This document shows, piece after piece, positions 8,532-19,943 of a stretch of 46,761 bases of DNA. Each line of letters begins with the position of its first letter. The stretch's first letter is position 1. A model generated the notes under the pieces. It was given only the letters and a program-made list of their open reading frames with translations. It had not been told where the DNA came from and searched no databases. The stretch is from Rhizobiales bacterium Ga0077537. Lineage in GTDB: Bacteria > Pseudomonadota > Alphaproteobacteria > Rhizobiales > Hyphomicrobiaceae. The translations under genes were made by a program, and so were the position numbers. Where the stretch lies: positions 1 to 46,761 of the forward strand of contig LNEM01000001.1 in assembly GCA_001464955.1 (NCBI GenBank), given 5' to 3'.

Positions 8532-9059
8532 TCAGACAGGCGGCGTGTTGTCCCCCTCCCCGAGCGACTTCTGCATGAGGACGCTGTCGAGCCAGCGACC
8601 GTGCTTCCATCCGATCCCGTGGATCGTCCCGCAGAATGTGAACCCGAGCGCGCGATGCAGGCGGATCGAGGCGGCATTGCCGGAGTCCCCGATGACCGCC
8701 ACCATCTGCCGGTAGCCGGCGCGAGCACACGCCTCGACGAGCGCGGAGAGCAGCGCCCTTCCCGCCCCGGACCGCTGGGCCCCGGTCGAGACATAGACCG
8801 AGTTCTCCACGCAGTAGCGGTAGCCCGGTCGCGTCCGGTAGGCGCTGGCGTAAGAATAGCCCACGACGCGGCCGTCGATCTCCGCAACGAGATAAGGATA
8901 ACCCGCACCTCGGATCGCCTCGAACCGGCGCATCATTTCGGATTGATCTGGCGGATCATACTCCCAGCTCGCGAGGCCTTTGCTGACGGCTTTCGCATAG
9001 ATTTCGAGGATCGCCGGCACATCCTCCGGCGATGCGGCGCGAACGCGGACTTGGCTCAT
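8532..9059 (-). CDS. GNAT N-acetyltransferase of the phosphinothricin/methionine-sulfoximine acetyltransferase type
   Basis: This 175-residue single-domain enzyme transfers acetyl from acetyl-CoA to an amino group. Family features are the N-terminal VRAASPEDVPAILEIY, a beta4 stretch YLVAEIDGRVVGYSYA, the YRTRPGYRYCVENSVYV segment typical of Pat/MnaT enzymes, the acetyl-CoA loop with GAGRALL, and ASIRLHRALGF near the C-terminus. Close relatives acetylate methionine sulfoximine/sulfone or the N-terminus of small amino acids; the natural substrate here is not known. It is convergent with kdgK (34 bases apart) and separated from the upstream Bax-inhibitor gene by a hairpin terminator. Confidence 0.88.
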   Translation of the reverse strand: MSQVRVRAASPEDVPAILEIYAKAVSKGLASWEYDPPDQSEMMRRFEAIRGAGYPYLVAEIDGRVVGYSYASAYRTRPGYRYCVENSVYVSTGAQRSGAGRALLSALVEACARAGYRQMVAVIGDSGNAASIRLHRALGFTFCGTIHGIGWKHGRWLDSVLMQKSLGEGDNTPPV

Positions 9060-9152
9060 CGATGGTCCATTGCCTTCGGGGCCAGCCGGGCTGACCAGCC
9101 ACCGCCACCAATTCTGCGTCTGCGATCCGCCGACTGTCTACACGAACGCAAA

Positions 9153-9186
9153 GAGCCCCGCGATTGCCGCGGGGCTCCCTGTTTTT
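9153..9186. terminator. Intrinsic terminator between the Bax-inhibitor gene and the acetyltransferase gene
   Basis: A perfect 10-bp stem GAGCCCCGCG (9153-9162) / CGCGGGGCTC (9168-9177), loop ATTGC, is followed by TTTTT at 9182-9186 on the plus strand and by TTT (9152-9150) when read on the minus strand. It most likely ends the minus-strand transcript of the Bax-inhibitor gene, 29 bases after its stop. Confidence 0.8.
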
Positions 9187-9205
9187 CGAGGTCTGTCGGC
9201 GCGTA

Positions 9206-9991
9206 TTACTCGCGATTGCCGAACAGCGACAGCAGCATCTGGAACATGTTCACGAAGTCGAGGAAGAGCGAGAGGGCGCCCCAGACCGCGGCCTTGCTCA
9301 TCGCAGCCGCGTCCCCGATCAGCATGTAGTACTCGTCCTTGATGCGCTGCGTGTCGTAGGCGGTGAAGCCGGCGAACACGAGAACGCCGATGCACGAGAT
9401 GGCGAACTGCAGGGCCGAGGACTGGAAGAAGATGTTCAGCAGGCCTGCGAGGATGATACCCACGAGACCCATGAACAGGAACGACCCCCAGCCAGACAGG
9501 TCACGCTTGGTCGTGTAGCCCCAAAGGCTCAGCGCAGCGAACGACAGGGCCGTCACCGCGAACACCTGCCCGATCGAGCCCAGCTTGTACTGGATGAACG
9601 CCGTCGAGCCGCCGATGCCGATCAGCGTCACGAGGGACCAGTAGGCCATGTGCGTGCCGGCCGTGGACAGCCGATGCGCCGTGAACATGAGGACGAGCAG
9701 CAGGCCGATCGGCGCCAGCTTGATCGCCATGATCCAGCCCGATGCGAACATCATCTTGCCGAACTCGGTCAGCAGGACGCCGTTCTTCAGCTTCGCAGCC
9801 GCCAGCGCCGGGTCGGTCGCAACCGCCATGCCATAGACCACGTATGCAAGGATGGCAGCGAGACCGATGCCCGCAGCCAGATAATTGTAAACGCGCAGCA
9901 TATGTGCGCGCAAACCTTCATCGACGTCGACCGCCGTGCCGGCACGCGACGCCGGTGCGCCGTGAACGTACCTGTTATCGATCTGAGCCAT
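9206..9991 (-). CDS. Bax inhibitor-1/YccA family integral membrane protein
   Basis: A 261-residue inner-membrane protein with about seven hydrophobic segments, starting MAQIDNRYVHGAPASRAG at ATG 9991 behind a good AAAGGGA site; the frame is open upstream but that part is not protein-like. It has the family's features: LRAHMLRVYNYLAAGIGLAAI near the N-terminus, FVGFTAYDTQ-type sequence (here FAGFTAYDTQRIK) close to the C-terminal end, and the final hydrophobic LFLDFVNMFQMLLSLFG. Bacterial relatives include pH-gated Ca2+ leak channels (YetJ) and YccA, an FtsH modulator. Either role is possible. It is a monocistronic unit with its own terminator. Confidence 0.92.
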   Translation of the reverse strand: MAQIDNRYVHGAPASRAGTAVDVDEGLRAHMLRVYNYLAAGIGLAAILAYVVYGMAVATDPALAAAKLKNGVLLTEFGKMMFASGWIMAIKLAPIGLLLVLMFTAHRLSTAGTHMAYWSLVTLIGIGGSTAFIQYKLGSIGQVFAVTALSFAALSLWGYTTKRDLSGWGSFLFMGLVGIILAGLLNIFFQSSALQFAISCIGVLVFAGFTAYDTQRIKDEYYMLIGDAAAMSKAAVWGALSLFLDFVNMFQMLLSLFGNRE

Positions 9992-10384
9992 GGTTCCCTT
10001 TGACCTTCCAGTTGTCCTGCCTGGCTGCATCTCCGGCGAGGTAAAACTCAAAGTGCGCGATGGTGCGTATGTCCGCAGCAATACACCACCGGCTGGCTCA
10101 GATATGCCCTTGGGCCTGGCCCGTTTCAAGGCGTCTTGCGGACTTTTTCAGCCGAACGCGTGATTTTGATAGTTTGAGACGATCAAACGAACGGCACTTT
10201 CCGATTGATGCGGGATCTGCACGTCCTTTCTCCCCAGCGCGCCCGAATTTGGCCCGCCGAGAGGCAATGGCCGGTAGTTTGATATGGGCAATGTTGCCTC
10301 ACGTGACGAGACCTGCAGCCCGACATCCGCCGAGCGCCACCCATGCCGGTCCCGGCGGACCGCTGCCCGGCCGGCGGGCCGAGC
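9992..10384. other. Intergenic region upstream of the Bax-inhibitor gene
   Basis: No supported gene lies in these 393 bases. They should hold the promoter of the Bax-inhibitor gene and the 3' end of the ABC permease transcript. A hairpin CGGTCC (10347-10352) / GGACCG (10357-10362) follows the permease stop on the minus strand but lacks a U tract. The inverted repeat at 10172-10188 is listed separately. Confidence 0.4.
10172..10188. promoter_or_regulatory. Small inverted repeat, possible operator
   Basis: GTTTGA (10172-10177) and TCAAAC (10183-10188) form a perfect dyad with a 5-base spacer, about 180 bases upstream of the Bax-inhibitor start, inside an AT-richer stretch. The size fits a repressor site, but no regulator can be assigned. 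Confidence 0.3.
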
Positions 10385-12961
10385 CTAGTCGCTCCGCAAT
10401 TGAGGCACCGCACGTACGGCGAGTACGCGCCACGTGCCGGCCAATCCGATCAGCATGACGAGCCCGATAGACAGCGCCATGACCTGTCCCAGCGCCGGCC
10501 AGGACATCAGGAACGGCACACGCATCAGGAAGGTGAGTGTCGCCCAGGCCCCGATCGCGCCGACCACAGCCGAGACGGCTGCCGTCGCGCTGGCCAGGAT
10601 CACGTACTCGGCAACGTGGGAAAGGACGATCTGGCGTCGTGTCGCCCCGAGGGTCTTGAGGATGACGGCCAGCCTGATCCGCTCACGTTGGGCTGTTGCT
10701 AGTGCACCGGCGAGCACGAGCGCACCAGCCAGCAGCGTCACGCTGCCGGCCGCACGGATGGCCGTCATGACCTTGCGGAACACACTGTTGAACGCCTCGA
10801 TCGCATCCTTGACGCGGATCACCGTAACAGCCGGATGAGCATTGCCGACCACTTTGGCCAGCGCTGCCTCCTCGGCAATGCTGACGCTCGGCGGCAGCGT
10901 GACGGTTGCGAGCACGTTATGGGGTGCAGCCTTCAGCACGTTCGGCGAGAACACGAGGACGAAATTGATCCCGAGGCTTTCCCATCGCACCTCCCGCAGG
11001 TTCGCTATGCGCGCCGTGACGTTGCGGCCGAGCACATTGACCGTCACCTGGTCGCCGATCCCCACTTTCAGGAGCTTGGCGAGGTCCGCCTCGAATGAAA
11101 CGAGCGGCTCGCCCTCGTAGTCGGCCGGCCACCAGCGGCCCTCGACGACACTCGATCCATCCGGCACGTTCGCGGAGTAGGACAGTCCGCGATCTCCGCG
11201 GAGCACCCACTGTGCCTCCGGCGGAGCCTTGATCTGCTCGACCGGCGTTCCCGCGAGCGCCACGAGCCGCCCCCGAAGCATCGGCGCTTCCGCGATCCGT
11301 GCCTCTGGCGAGCTGCGCAGAACCGTCTTCTGGAGCGCGTCGATTTCGCCCTGCGGAATGTCGATCAGGAAGTAGTTGGGCGAGTTCTTGGGCAACCGCG
11401 TTTGCAGCTCGTTCACGATCGACGCATCGACGAGCGCCACAGCCGAGAGGAGCGACAGTCCGGCGCCGAGCGAAAGCACCACCGATCGCGTCAAGCCGCC
11501 GGGGCCCCCGATGCTCCCGAGCGCAAGCGCCAGCTCAGGCCGTCGCGGACGCCGGACCCGTCGAGCAACCCATGCGAGACCACTCCCGAGCAGCGGGAAG
11601 ATCACGAAGATCCCTGCGACGCCGACCATGAAATAGCTGGCCACCACCCGCGAGCTGGATGTTGTGATCGCAAGCGCCGCAAGACAGAGCACCAACATTG
11701 CCGTCGTAACGATCACCCACCGCTTCGGCCGCTTAGATTGCGGCGCCACGTGCTCGCGGAAAATGGCAGCCGCGCGGATTTCGGCCGCCTGCCCAATGGG
11801 CCAGAGTGTGAACGCGAACGAGACGAGGACGCCGTAGGCGACAGCAAGCGCGACTGTCGACCAGCTGACTCCGAACCGGATGTCGACCGGCAGCGCACCG
11901 GCTATGGCACGGTCGGCGAACAGCGGGATCGCGATGCCGATCTGTAGTCCGAGCAGGATTCCGATCCCGGCCAGCAGTCCGACTTGCGCGATGTGCAGAA
12001 TGAAAATCTGCCGGCTCGATGCCCCGAGACTCTTCATCACCGCGATCACCTTGCGCCGTCGGTCGATGTAGGCCTTCACCGCATTCGCGACCCCGACGCC
12101 ACCGATCAGCAGCGACGCGAGCCCCACCAGCGTGAGGAACTGCCGAAGCTGATCGAGCGTCCGCGAGATCGCCGGCGACGGGTTCGTGCGATCGTTGACT
12201 GCGAAGCCGCCCTCCGCCAGCTCGACTTTCACCACCTCGCGAAGGGTCTTGAGCGCTTCGGGATCGCGACCATCCGGCAGAAGCATGGCGTAGCGCCACC
12301 TGACGAGGCCGCCCGGCTCCGCGAGACCGGTTTCCTGCAGCGTCGCCAGCGAGATGAAGACGCGCGGCCCGACGGTGAACCGATCGGCGATCTTGTCCGG
12401 CTCGTTGCCGAGCAGACCGGCGATCCGCACCTCGATTCGGCCGAGTTGCATCTGGTCCCCGGGCTTGAGCCCCAGCCGCTCGAGAAGGATCGGATCGACG
12501 ATCGCGCCGCGATCCGCCAGCTGAGTAGGCACAGGCCTCGCATCGCCCGAAACCTTGAGTTCGCCCACCAGCGGATAGGCGCCGTCGACGCCCTTGACCT
12601 CGACGAGAGCTTGCTCCTGGCCATCCGTGCGCCGTGCCATCGAGCGCATGGTCGCGGTCTCCGAGACACGCCCCCGCGCGTCCATCCAACGCCGCTCCTC
12701 GGCCGTCGCCTCACGATGCGGACGGGCGAGCGTGACATCGCCGCCGAGCAGCACCTGCCCCTGCTGTTCGAAGCCGGTTCTGATGGCGTCGGACAGCGAT
12801 CCGACACCGGCGATCACGGCCACACCGAGCGCAATGCAGGCGATCAGCAGTTTGAAGCTGCCGCCGCTCCGGACGATTTCGCGAAGCGCGATCGAGATGA
12901 TCCGGCTCCGGCCTGGCGCGGTTCCGGCAGCGCGCACACCAACGTCGACGGCTGCAGTCAT
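10385..12961 (-). CDS. FtsX-type ABC transporter permease (YbbP family)
   Basis: An 858-residue membrane protein with the duplicated FtsX/MacB layout. There is an N-terminal membrane segment (about 35) followed by a large periplasmic domain, a first transmembrane block (about 260-450), a second periplasmic domain, and a final block of three segments (about 740-850). ATG 12961 overlaps the TGA of the upstream ATPase gene (ATGA), so the two are translationally coupled. Together they form a YbbA/YbbP-type complex, thought to move lipophilic or lipoprotein-like molecules out of the inner membrane rather than import solutes. The exact substrate is unknown. The usual partner, tesA, is divergent next to the ATPase gene. 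Confidence 0.9.
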   Translation of the reverse strand: MTAAVDVGVRAAGTAPGRSRIISIALREIVRSGGSFKLLIACIALGVAVIAGVGSLSDAIRTGFEQQGQVLLGGDVTLARPHREATAEERRWMDARGRVSETATMRSMARRTDGQEQALVEVKGVDGAYPLVGELKVSGDARPVPTQLADRGAIVDPILLERLGLKPGDQMQLGRIEVRIAGLLGNEPDKIADRFTVGPRVFISLATLQETGLAEPGGLVRWRYAMLLPDGRDPEALKTLREVVKVELAEGGFAVNDRTNPSPAISRTLDQLRQFLTLVGLASLLIGGVGVANAVKAYIDRRRKVIAVMKSLGASSRQIFILHIAQVGLLAGIGILLGLQIGIAIPLFADRAIAGALPVDIRFGVSWSTVALAVAYGVLVSFAFTLWPIGQAAEIRAAAIFREHVAPQSKRPKRWVIVTTAMLVLCLAALAITTSSSRVVASYFMVGVAGIFVIFPLLGSGLAWVARRVRRPRRPELALALGSIGGPGGLTRSVVLSLGAGLSLLSAVALVDASIVNELQTRLPKNSPNYFLIDIPQGEIDALQKTVLRSSPEARIAEAPMLRGRLVALAGTPVEQIKAPPEAQWVLRGDRGLSYSANVPDGSSVVEGRWWPADYEGEPLVSFEADLAKLLKVGIGDQVTVNVLGRNVTARIANLREVRWESLGINFVLVFSPNVLKAAPHNVLATVTLPPSVSIAEEAALAKVVGNAHPAVTVIRVKDAIEAFNSVFRKVMTAIRAAGSVTLLAGALVLAGALATAQRERIRLAVILKTLGATRRQIVLSHVAEYVILASATAAVSAVVGAIGAWATLTFLMRVPFLMSWPALGQVMALSIGLVMLIGLAGTWRVLAVRAVPQLRSD

Positions 12962-13665
12962 GCAGCGGCACCCGCACGCGTGGGGTTGGTCACGTCGGAC
13001 GCGATCCGTCCGTCGCGCATCCGGATGACGCGTTCGCACCGATCGGCAAGCGTCTCGTCGTGCGTGACCAGCACCAGTGTCGTTCCATGGCGCTTCCCGA
13101 GGGCGAACATCAATTCGATGACCTGCCGCCCTGTCGTCCCGTCCAGATTTCCGGTCGGCTCGTCGGCGAGCAGCAGACGCGGCTCGGTGACGAGCGCCCG
13201 GGCGAGCGCGACCCGCTGCTGCTCGCCGCCGGAAAGCTGCGCCGGATAATGCTCGAGCCGCCCCTCGAGACCCACTTCCGAGAGCGCCGCGCCAGCTTTC
13301 TCTCGCGCCCGCTCCGCGCCACGAAACTCGAGCGGCAGCGCAACGTTCTCGAGCGCCGTCATGGTCGGCACGAGATGGAACGATTGGAACACGATGCCGA
13401 TCGTCTGCCCGCGCAGTCTGGCGAGATCGTCCTCGCTGAACCGGCCGAGGTCCTGCCCGTCGACCACGACGCGCCCCGACGTCGCCCGTTCGAGCCCCGC
13501 CATCAGCATCAGCAGCGACGTTTTGCCGGAACCGCTCGGTCCGACGATCGCGACCGACTGGCCGAGCGGGACTTGCAGGTCCACGCCACTCAGGATTTCC
13601 ACCATTCCCGCCCGGCTCTCGAGGCGAAGTCCCACGGTCTCGAGCCTGATCGCGTCAACAGCCAA
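12958..13665 (-). CDS. ABC transporter ATP-binding protein (YbbA/LolD type)
   Basis: A 235-residue ATPase with Walker A GPSGSGKT (42-49), Q-loop VFQSFHLVPTMTALENV (typical of the LolD/MacB group), signature LSGGEQQRVALARAL, Walker B LLLADEPTGNLD and switch VTHDE. The only fitting start is TTG at 13665, preceded by AAGAGG. It powers the permease encoded by the overlapping gene downstream. The 158 bases to the divergent tesA hold both promoters. Confidence 0.93.
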   Translation of the reverse strand: MAVDAIRLETVGLRLESRAGMVEILSGVDLQVPLGQSVAIVGPSGSGKTSLLMLMAGLERATSGRVVVDGQDLGRFSEDDLARLRGQTIGIVFQSFHLVPTMTALENVALPLEFRGAERAREKAGAALSEVGLEGRLEHYPAQLSGGEQQRVALARALVTEPRLLLADEPTGNLDGTTGRQVIELMFALGKRHGTTLVLVTHDETLADRCERVIRMRDGRIASDVTNPTRAGAAA

Positions 13666-13823
13666 ATCGTCCTACCTCTTCCCTTTAGGGGTCCCGTACG
13701 GACCGCGCTGATGACTGTCTTCGCTCCATTGCCCCATTGTGCTCGCATGCCCATGTGACCATGGTCGGGCGGCCAGCTCTCGGGGCTGGCGAGGCTTGCG
13801 GAGCGGACGGAAGAAAGCGACGG

Positions 13824-14510
13824 ATGGGAACGATGTTACGCCGACTGTTTCTCCAGATGGTGCCGCTGGCGCTTGCCGTCAATACGATAGGATTGTCCGC
13901 GATCGCCGTGAGGGCGGACACACCGCGCCCCCGGATCCGCCTCGTTGCATTCGGCGACAGCCTGACGGCAGGATTCGGGCTCGCCCCGTCGGAGGCGTTT
14001 CCTGTGGTTCTCGAGCAGCGGCTTCGCGCCCTCGGTCACGATATCGTGGTCGAGAACGCCGGAGTTTCCGGTGACACCACGTCGGGCGGTCTCGCGCGTC
14101 TCGATTGGGCCGTCCCCGAAGGCACCGACGCCGTAATACTTGAGCTCGGCGCAAACGACATGCTGACCGGCCAGAGCCACGAGCGCGCCAGGACCAATTT
14201 GGACCGCATCCTCGAGCGCCTGAAAGCGCGCAACATCGATGTGCTCGTCGCGGGGATGCGTGCCTCTCGCAGCCTCGGTGCCGAGTACGCGGACGCCTTC
14301 GATCGCATCTATCCCGAGTTGGCGACGAAGCACGGCACGCTTCTCTATCCCTTCTTCCTCGACGGCGTGGCGCTCGACCCTCGCTTGAACCTGCCGGACG
14401 GCATCCACCCGACAGCCGAAGGCGTACGCGTCATCGCCGAACGGATACTCCCGTCCGTCGAGAAACTGCTGACACGAGTCGAGACGCGACGGAAGCGGAC
14501 GGCCGGCTAG
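13824..14510 (+). CDS. tesA: Arylesterase / multifunctional SGNH hydrolase (TesA family)
   Basis: A 228-residue exported esterase. It has a signal-like N-terminus (LFLQMVPLALAVNTIGLSAI) and then the SGNH blocks: block I GDSLTAGFGL with nucleophile Ser46, block II around GVSGDTTSGGLAR, block III LGANDML with the oxyanion Asn, and block V DGIHPTAEG with Asp192 and His195. TesA enzymes cleave fatty acyl thioesters, aryl esters and lysophospholipids in the periplasm. ATG 13824 and ATG 13833 are both possible starts; the first is chosen, with a GGAAGAAAG-like region upstream. The divergent placement beside the YbbA/YbbP ABC genes is conserved in many proteobacteria and supports a joint role in lipid handling. 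Confidence 0.9.
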   Translation: MGTMLRRLFLQMVPLALAVNTIGLSAIAVRADTPRPRIRLVAFGDSLTAGFGLAPSEAFPVVLEQRLRALGHDIVVENAGVSGDTTSGGLARLDWAVPEGTDAVILELGANDMLTGQSHERARTNLDRILERLKARNIDVLVAGMRASRSLGAEYADAFDRIYPELATKHGTLLYPFFLDGVALDPRLNLPDGIHPTAEGVRVIAERILPSVEKLLTRVETRRKRTAG

Positions 14511-14564
14511 CCCCATCGAAATGACGGCTCGAACACCGAGAATCAAACGTCTGGAGCCTGTCCG

Positions 14565-15101
14565 ATGCCACGCCTGTTCGTTGGCTTGACCCTGCCCGAC
14601 ATGGTCCGCTTCCGGCTCGATATCGTGCGCGGGCCCATCCCGGGCGCCCGCTGGATCGAGCCCGAGAACATGCACGTCACGCTGCGCTTCGTCGGCGACA
14701 TCGACAATCGCCAGGCGGACGAGCTGGTGAGCTTTCTCGATGGGATTTCGCTTCCCCCGTTCGAAGTCAAGGTGCGGGATGTCGGCGTGTTCGGCGGGCG
14801 CGACCCGCGCATCATCTGGGCCGGCGTCGATAGCGGCGAACCCTTGGCTCAGCTGCATCGCGCCATCGAGCGCGCGACGCGCATGTCCGGCCTTCCACCC
14901 GAGACGCGGGAGTTCCGTCCGCACGTCACGCTCGCGCGTCTGAACAAGGGCACCAACCCCGAGGTCATCGCCCGGTTTCTGGGCTCGAGAGCCCGCCTCG
15001 AGCTCGAGGCGTTCCAGGTGACGGAATTCGCTCTCTTCTCGTCGCGTCCGCACGTAGGGGGCGGCCCCTACGTCGTCGAGAACGTGTTTCCGCTCCGATG
15101 A
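14565..15101 (+). CDS. thpR: RNA 2',3'-cyclic phosphodiesterase (LigT/ThpR, 2H family)
   Basis: A 178-residue protein of the usual length with both catalytic HxTx motifs: HVTL at 37-40 and HVTL at 120-123. It opens 2',3'-cyclic phosphates on RNA ends to 2'-phosphates and, in some bacteria, ligates tRNA halves in vitro. Other supports are the N-terminal PRLFVGLTLP and the EFRPHVTLAR context. It follows tesA by 54 bases on the same strand and may be cotranscribed. Confidence 0.92.
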   Translation: MPRLFVGLTLPDMVRFRLDIVRGPIPGARWIEPENMHVTLRFVGDIDNRQADELVSFLDGISLPPFEVKVRDVGVFGGRDPRIIWAGVDSGEPLAQLHRAIERATRMSGLPPETREFRPHVTLARLNKGTNPEVIARFLGSRARLELEAFQVTEFALFSSRPHVGGGPYVVENVFPLR

Positions 15102-15188
15102 GTCCCGTGCTGGGGAGATGCAGGTCGACCGTCTACCGCCCGCGCAGATTACACTCGGCCGCAACAAAGCGACCAACGCGACGGTCGG

Positions 15189-15223
15189 AACGCCGCCGAA
15201 CCCTCGGCCCTGCCTGCGGCGTT
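15189..15223 (-). terminator. Candidate hairpin at the end of the ATP synthase operon
   Basis: AACGCCGC (15189-15196) pairs with GCGGCGTT (15216-15223), an 8-bp perfect stem with a 19-base loop that includes the last base pairs of the atpC stop codon. There is no T tract after it on the minus strand, so it is a weak candidate. It would separate the operon from the convergent thpR. Confidence 0.3.
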
Positions 15224-15617
15224 ACCGGTTCGCAACAGAGCGCAGCTGCGCGACCGTCTCGGCGGCAGCCATGCGCTCATCCTCGACCTTGGTGGACGCG
15301 ATGATCGCCTCGGCAGCCTTGATCTCGGCGTCGATCTCGGCGTTGACGCCACCGGCCTCGAGATCGATCAGATGCTGGGCGAGGATCGTCAGTCCTTCCG
15401 GTTCCACTTCCGCGATACCGCCACGGATGTAGACCCGCCGGCTGCCGGACGGGATCTTGATCATCAGCACGCCGGGCCTCAACGACGAGACGAACGGCGC
15501 ATGTCCCGGCAGCACGGTGAACTGTCCGTCGGTGCCGGGCACGATCACTTCACTCGCATCGCCCGAGAACAGAACACGTTCCGGCGACACCAGCTCGAAT
15601 TTGAATGTGCCCGCCAT
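15222..15617 (-). CDS. atpC: F1 ATP synthase subunit epsilon
   Basis: A 131-residue protein beginning MAGTFKFELVSPERVLFSG, with the epsilon beta-sandwich signatures IVPGTDGQFTVLPGHAPFV and VYIRGGIAEVEPEGLTILA, followed by a short helical C-terminal part (EIDAEIKAAEAIIA). Epsilon sits on the central stalk with gamma and limits ATP hydrolysis. It is the last gene of the F1 operon. Unusually, it is separated from atpD by the small zinc-ribbon-like gene at 15697-15957. Confidence 0.96.
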   Translation of the reverse strand: MAGTFKFELVSPERVLFSGDASEVIVPGTDGQFTVLPGHAPFVSSLRPGVLMIKIPSGSRRVYIRGGIAEVEPEGLTILAQHLIDLEAGGVNAEIDAEIKAAEAIIASTKVEDERMAAAETVAQLRSVANR

Positions 15618-15696
15618 GTCTTTCTCTCGATCCTGCTATCGCCTGTGCCGACCACGACGTCTAAGCCGGGGCACCGTTCAATTCGTCGTCTCGGCC

Positions 15697-15957
15697 TCAG
15701 GCCGTCTTGCCGCTAGCGATCGAGCCGTCATCCCCGACCTCGGGACCGCTCTGGAGCTTCGTTCCGCAGAACGGACAGAAGATGATCGGCTCCAGCACCA
15801 GGGTCGGCTCGTCTTCGTCGAGATCGGTGATCCCGACCGTGAGACACAGCACCCCGTCGTCGTCCACGGTGAGACAAGGCTCGTAATCGTCCGCCTGCAG
15901 CACCGCCCCCATGGCGGAGCAGCAGGCCGTGCTTGCGGATCCGCCTTTGGCAGCCAC
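15697..15957 (-). CDS. Small cysteine-rich protein with CPFCG motif inside the ATP synthase operon
   Basis: An 86-residue protein of unrecognised family. Visible features are a zinc-ribbon-like CPFCG (Cys61, Cys64), four further cysteines (12, 13, 28, 38), and an acidic middle (DLDEDEPT). GTG 15957 starts only 3 bases after the atpD stop, and the gene ends 79 bases before atpC, so it is surely cotranscribed. An alternative ATG at 15912 would give a 71-residue form without Cys12/13, but has no ribosome binding site. The tight fit between two essential genes argues that it is real. A metal-binding or assembly role for the ATP synthase is speculation. Confidence 0.7.
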   Translation of the reverse strand: MAAKGGSASTACCSAMGAVLQADDYEPCLTVDDDGVLCLTVGITDLDEDEPTLVLEPIIFCPFCGTKLQSGPEVGDDGSIASGKTA

Positions 15958-15960
15958 CGG

Positions 15961-18314
<2,354 letters not shown>

Positions 18315-18410
18315 CGCAGGTCCCGGTCCTTAACTTGAGGCGTGAAGCATCGCAGTCGTCTGGCGTCTGGCTCAGCGTGGAGCGGACCGAAGCCCGCCCT
18401 GCGCCGTCGA

Positions 18411-19943
18411 TCAGAGGAACTGCTTCTGCACCGTCTCGACGATGCCCTTCAGCTTGGCGGCGGTCGCGTCGGACAGGTCCTTCGATGCGCGAATGTCGTC
18501 GAGGACGGCGATGTTCGGACCACGCAGGTTGGAGAGCAGCGCGGTCTCGAATTCCCGCACCTTCGCCACTGGCATCGGATCCAGATAGCCGTTGACGCCC
18601 GCATAGATCACGCAGACCTGCTCTTCCATCTTGAGCGGCGCGAACTGCGACTGCTTCAGCAGCTCCGTCAGGCGCGCGCCGCGGTTCAGCAGCCGCTGCG
18701 TGGTCGCATCGAGATCCGAGCCGAACTGCGCGAACGCAGCCATTTCGCGGTACTGCGCGAGCTCGCCCTTGATCTTGCCGGCGACCTTCTTCATCGCCTT
18801 GGTCTGCGCCGAAGATCCGACGCGCGACACCGAGAGACCGACGTTCACGGCCGGACGAATGCCCTGATAGAAGAGGTCGGTCTCGAGGAAGATCTGCCCG
18901 TCGGTGATCGAAATCACGTTCGTCGGGATGTAGGCCGACACGTCGTTGGCCTGCGTCTCGATCACCGGTAGCGCCGTGAGCGACCCTTTGCCGGCAGCGT
19001 CACCCATCTTCGCCGCGCGCTCGAGCAGACGGGAATGGAGATAGAACACGTCGCCCGGATAGGCTTCACGGCCCGGCGGGCGGCGCAGCAGCAGCGACAT
19101 CTGGCGATAGGAGACGGCCTGCTTGGAGAGATCGTCATAGATGATGACGGCGTGCATGCCGTTGTCGCGGAAGAACTCGCCCATGGCGCAACCTGAGAAC
19201 GGCGCCAGGAACTGCATCGGCGCCGGATCGGACGCGGTCGCCGCGACGACGATCGAGTAATCGAGCGCGCCGTTCTCTTCCAGCACCTTCACAAACTGCG
19301 CGACGGTGGAGCGCTTCTGGCCGACTGCCACATAGACGCAATAGAGCTTCTGGTCTTCCGGCGCGCCTGCCGCGTTGAGCGGCTTCTGATTCAGGATCGT
19401 ATCGAGTGCAACGGCGGTCTTGCCCGTCTGACGATCGCCGATGATCAGCTCGCGCTGGCCGCGTCCGATCGGGATCAGGGCGTCGATCGCCTTGAGGCCG
19501 GTCGCCATCGGCTCGTGCACGGACTTGCGCGGAATGATGCCGGGTGCCTTCACGTCGACGCGCGAGCGCTTGTCGGCCTGGATCGGGCCCTTGCCGTCGA
19601 TCGGGTTGCCCAGCGCGTCGACGACGCGACCGAGCAGCCCCTTGCCGACCGGCACGTCGACGATGGCGCCGGTCCGCTTGACCGTATCGCCTTCCTTGAT
19701 CCCGCGGTCGTCGCCGAAGATCACGACGCCCACGTTGTCGGATTCGAGATTGAGCGCCATGCCCCGGAGACCGCCCGGGAACTCGACCATCTCACCGGCC
19801 TGAACGTTATCCAGGCCGTAGACGCGCGCGATACCGTCACCGACCGAAAGGACCTGACCGATCTCGGAGACTTCGGCCTCTTTACCGAAGTTCTTGATCT
19901 GCTCCTTGAGGATCGATGAGATCTCGGAGGCCTTGATATCCAT
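18411..19943 (-). CDS. atpA: F1 ATP synthase subunit alpha
   Basis: A 510-residue nucleotide-binding subunit with Walker A GDRQTGKT (169-176), the [20 protein letters not shown] segment, [20 protein letters not shown] and the conserved [16 protein letters not shown] stretch (the arginine-finger region). Its ATG (19943-19941) shares one base with the atpH stop (TGATG), so translation of the two is coupled. Confidence 0.98.
   Translation of the reverse strand: MDIKASEISSILKEQIKNFGKEAEVSEIGQVLSVGDGIARVYGLDNVQAGEMVEFPGGLRGMALNLESDNVGVVIFGDDRGIKEGDTVKRTGAIVDVPVGKGLLGRVVDALGNPIDGKGPIQADKRSRVDVKAPGIIPRKSVHEPMATGLKAIDALIPIGRGQRELIIGDRQTGKTAVALDTILNQKPLNAAGAPEDQKLYCVYVAVGQKRSTVAQFVKVLEENGALDYSIVVAATASDPAPMQFLAPFSGCAMGEFFRDNGMHAVIIYDDLSKQAVSYRQMSLLLRRPPGREAYPGDVFYLHSRLLERAAKMGDAAGKGSLTALPVIETQANDVSAYIPTNVISITDGQIFLETDLFYQGIRPAVNVGLSVSRVGSSAQTKAMKKVAGKIKGELAQYREMAAFAQFGSDLDATTQRLLNRGARLTELLKQSQFAPLKMEEQVCVIYAGVNGYLDPMPVAKVREFETALLSNLRGPNIAVLDDIRASKDLSDATAAKLKGIVETVQKQFL

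Noticed and set aside
13836-15176. Long minus-strand open frame opposite tesA and thpR
   Set aside because: Both plus-strand genes have full catalytic motifs; the minus frame has none.
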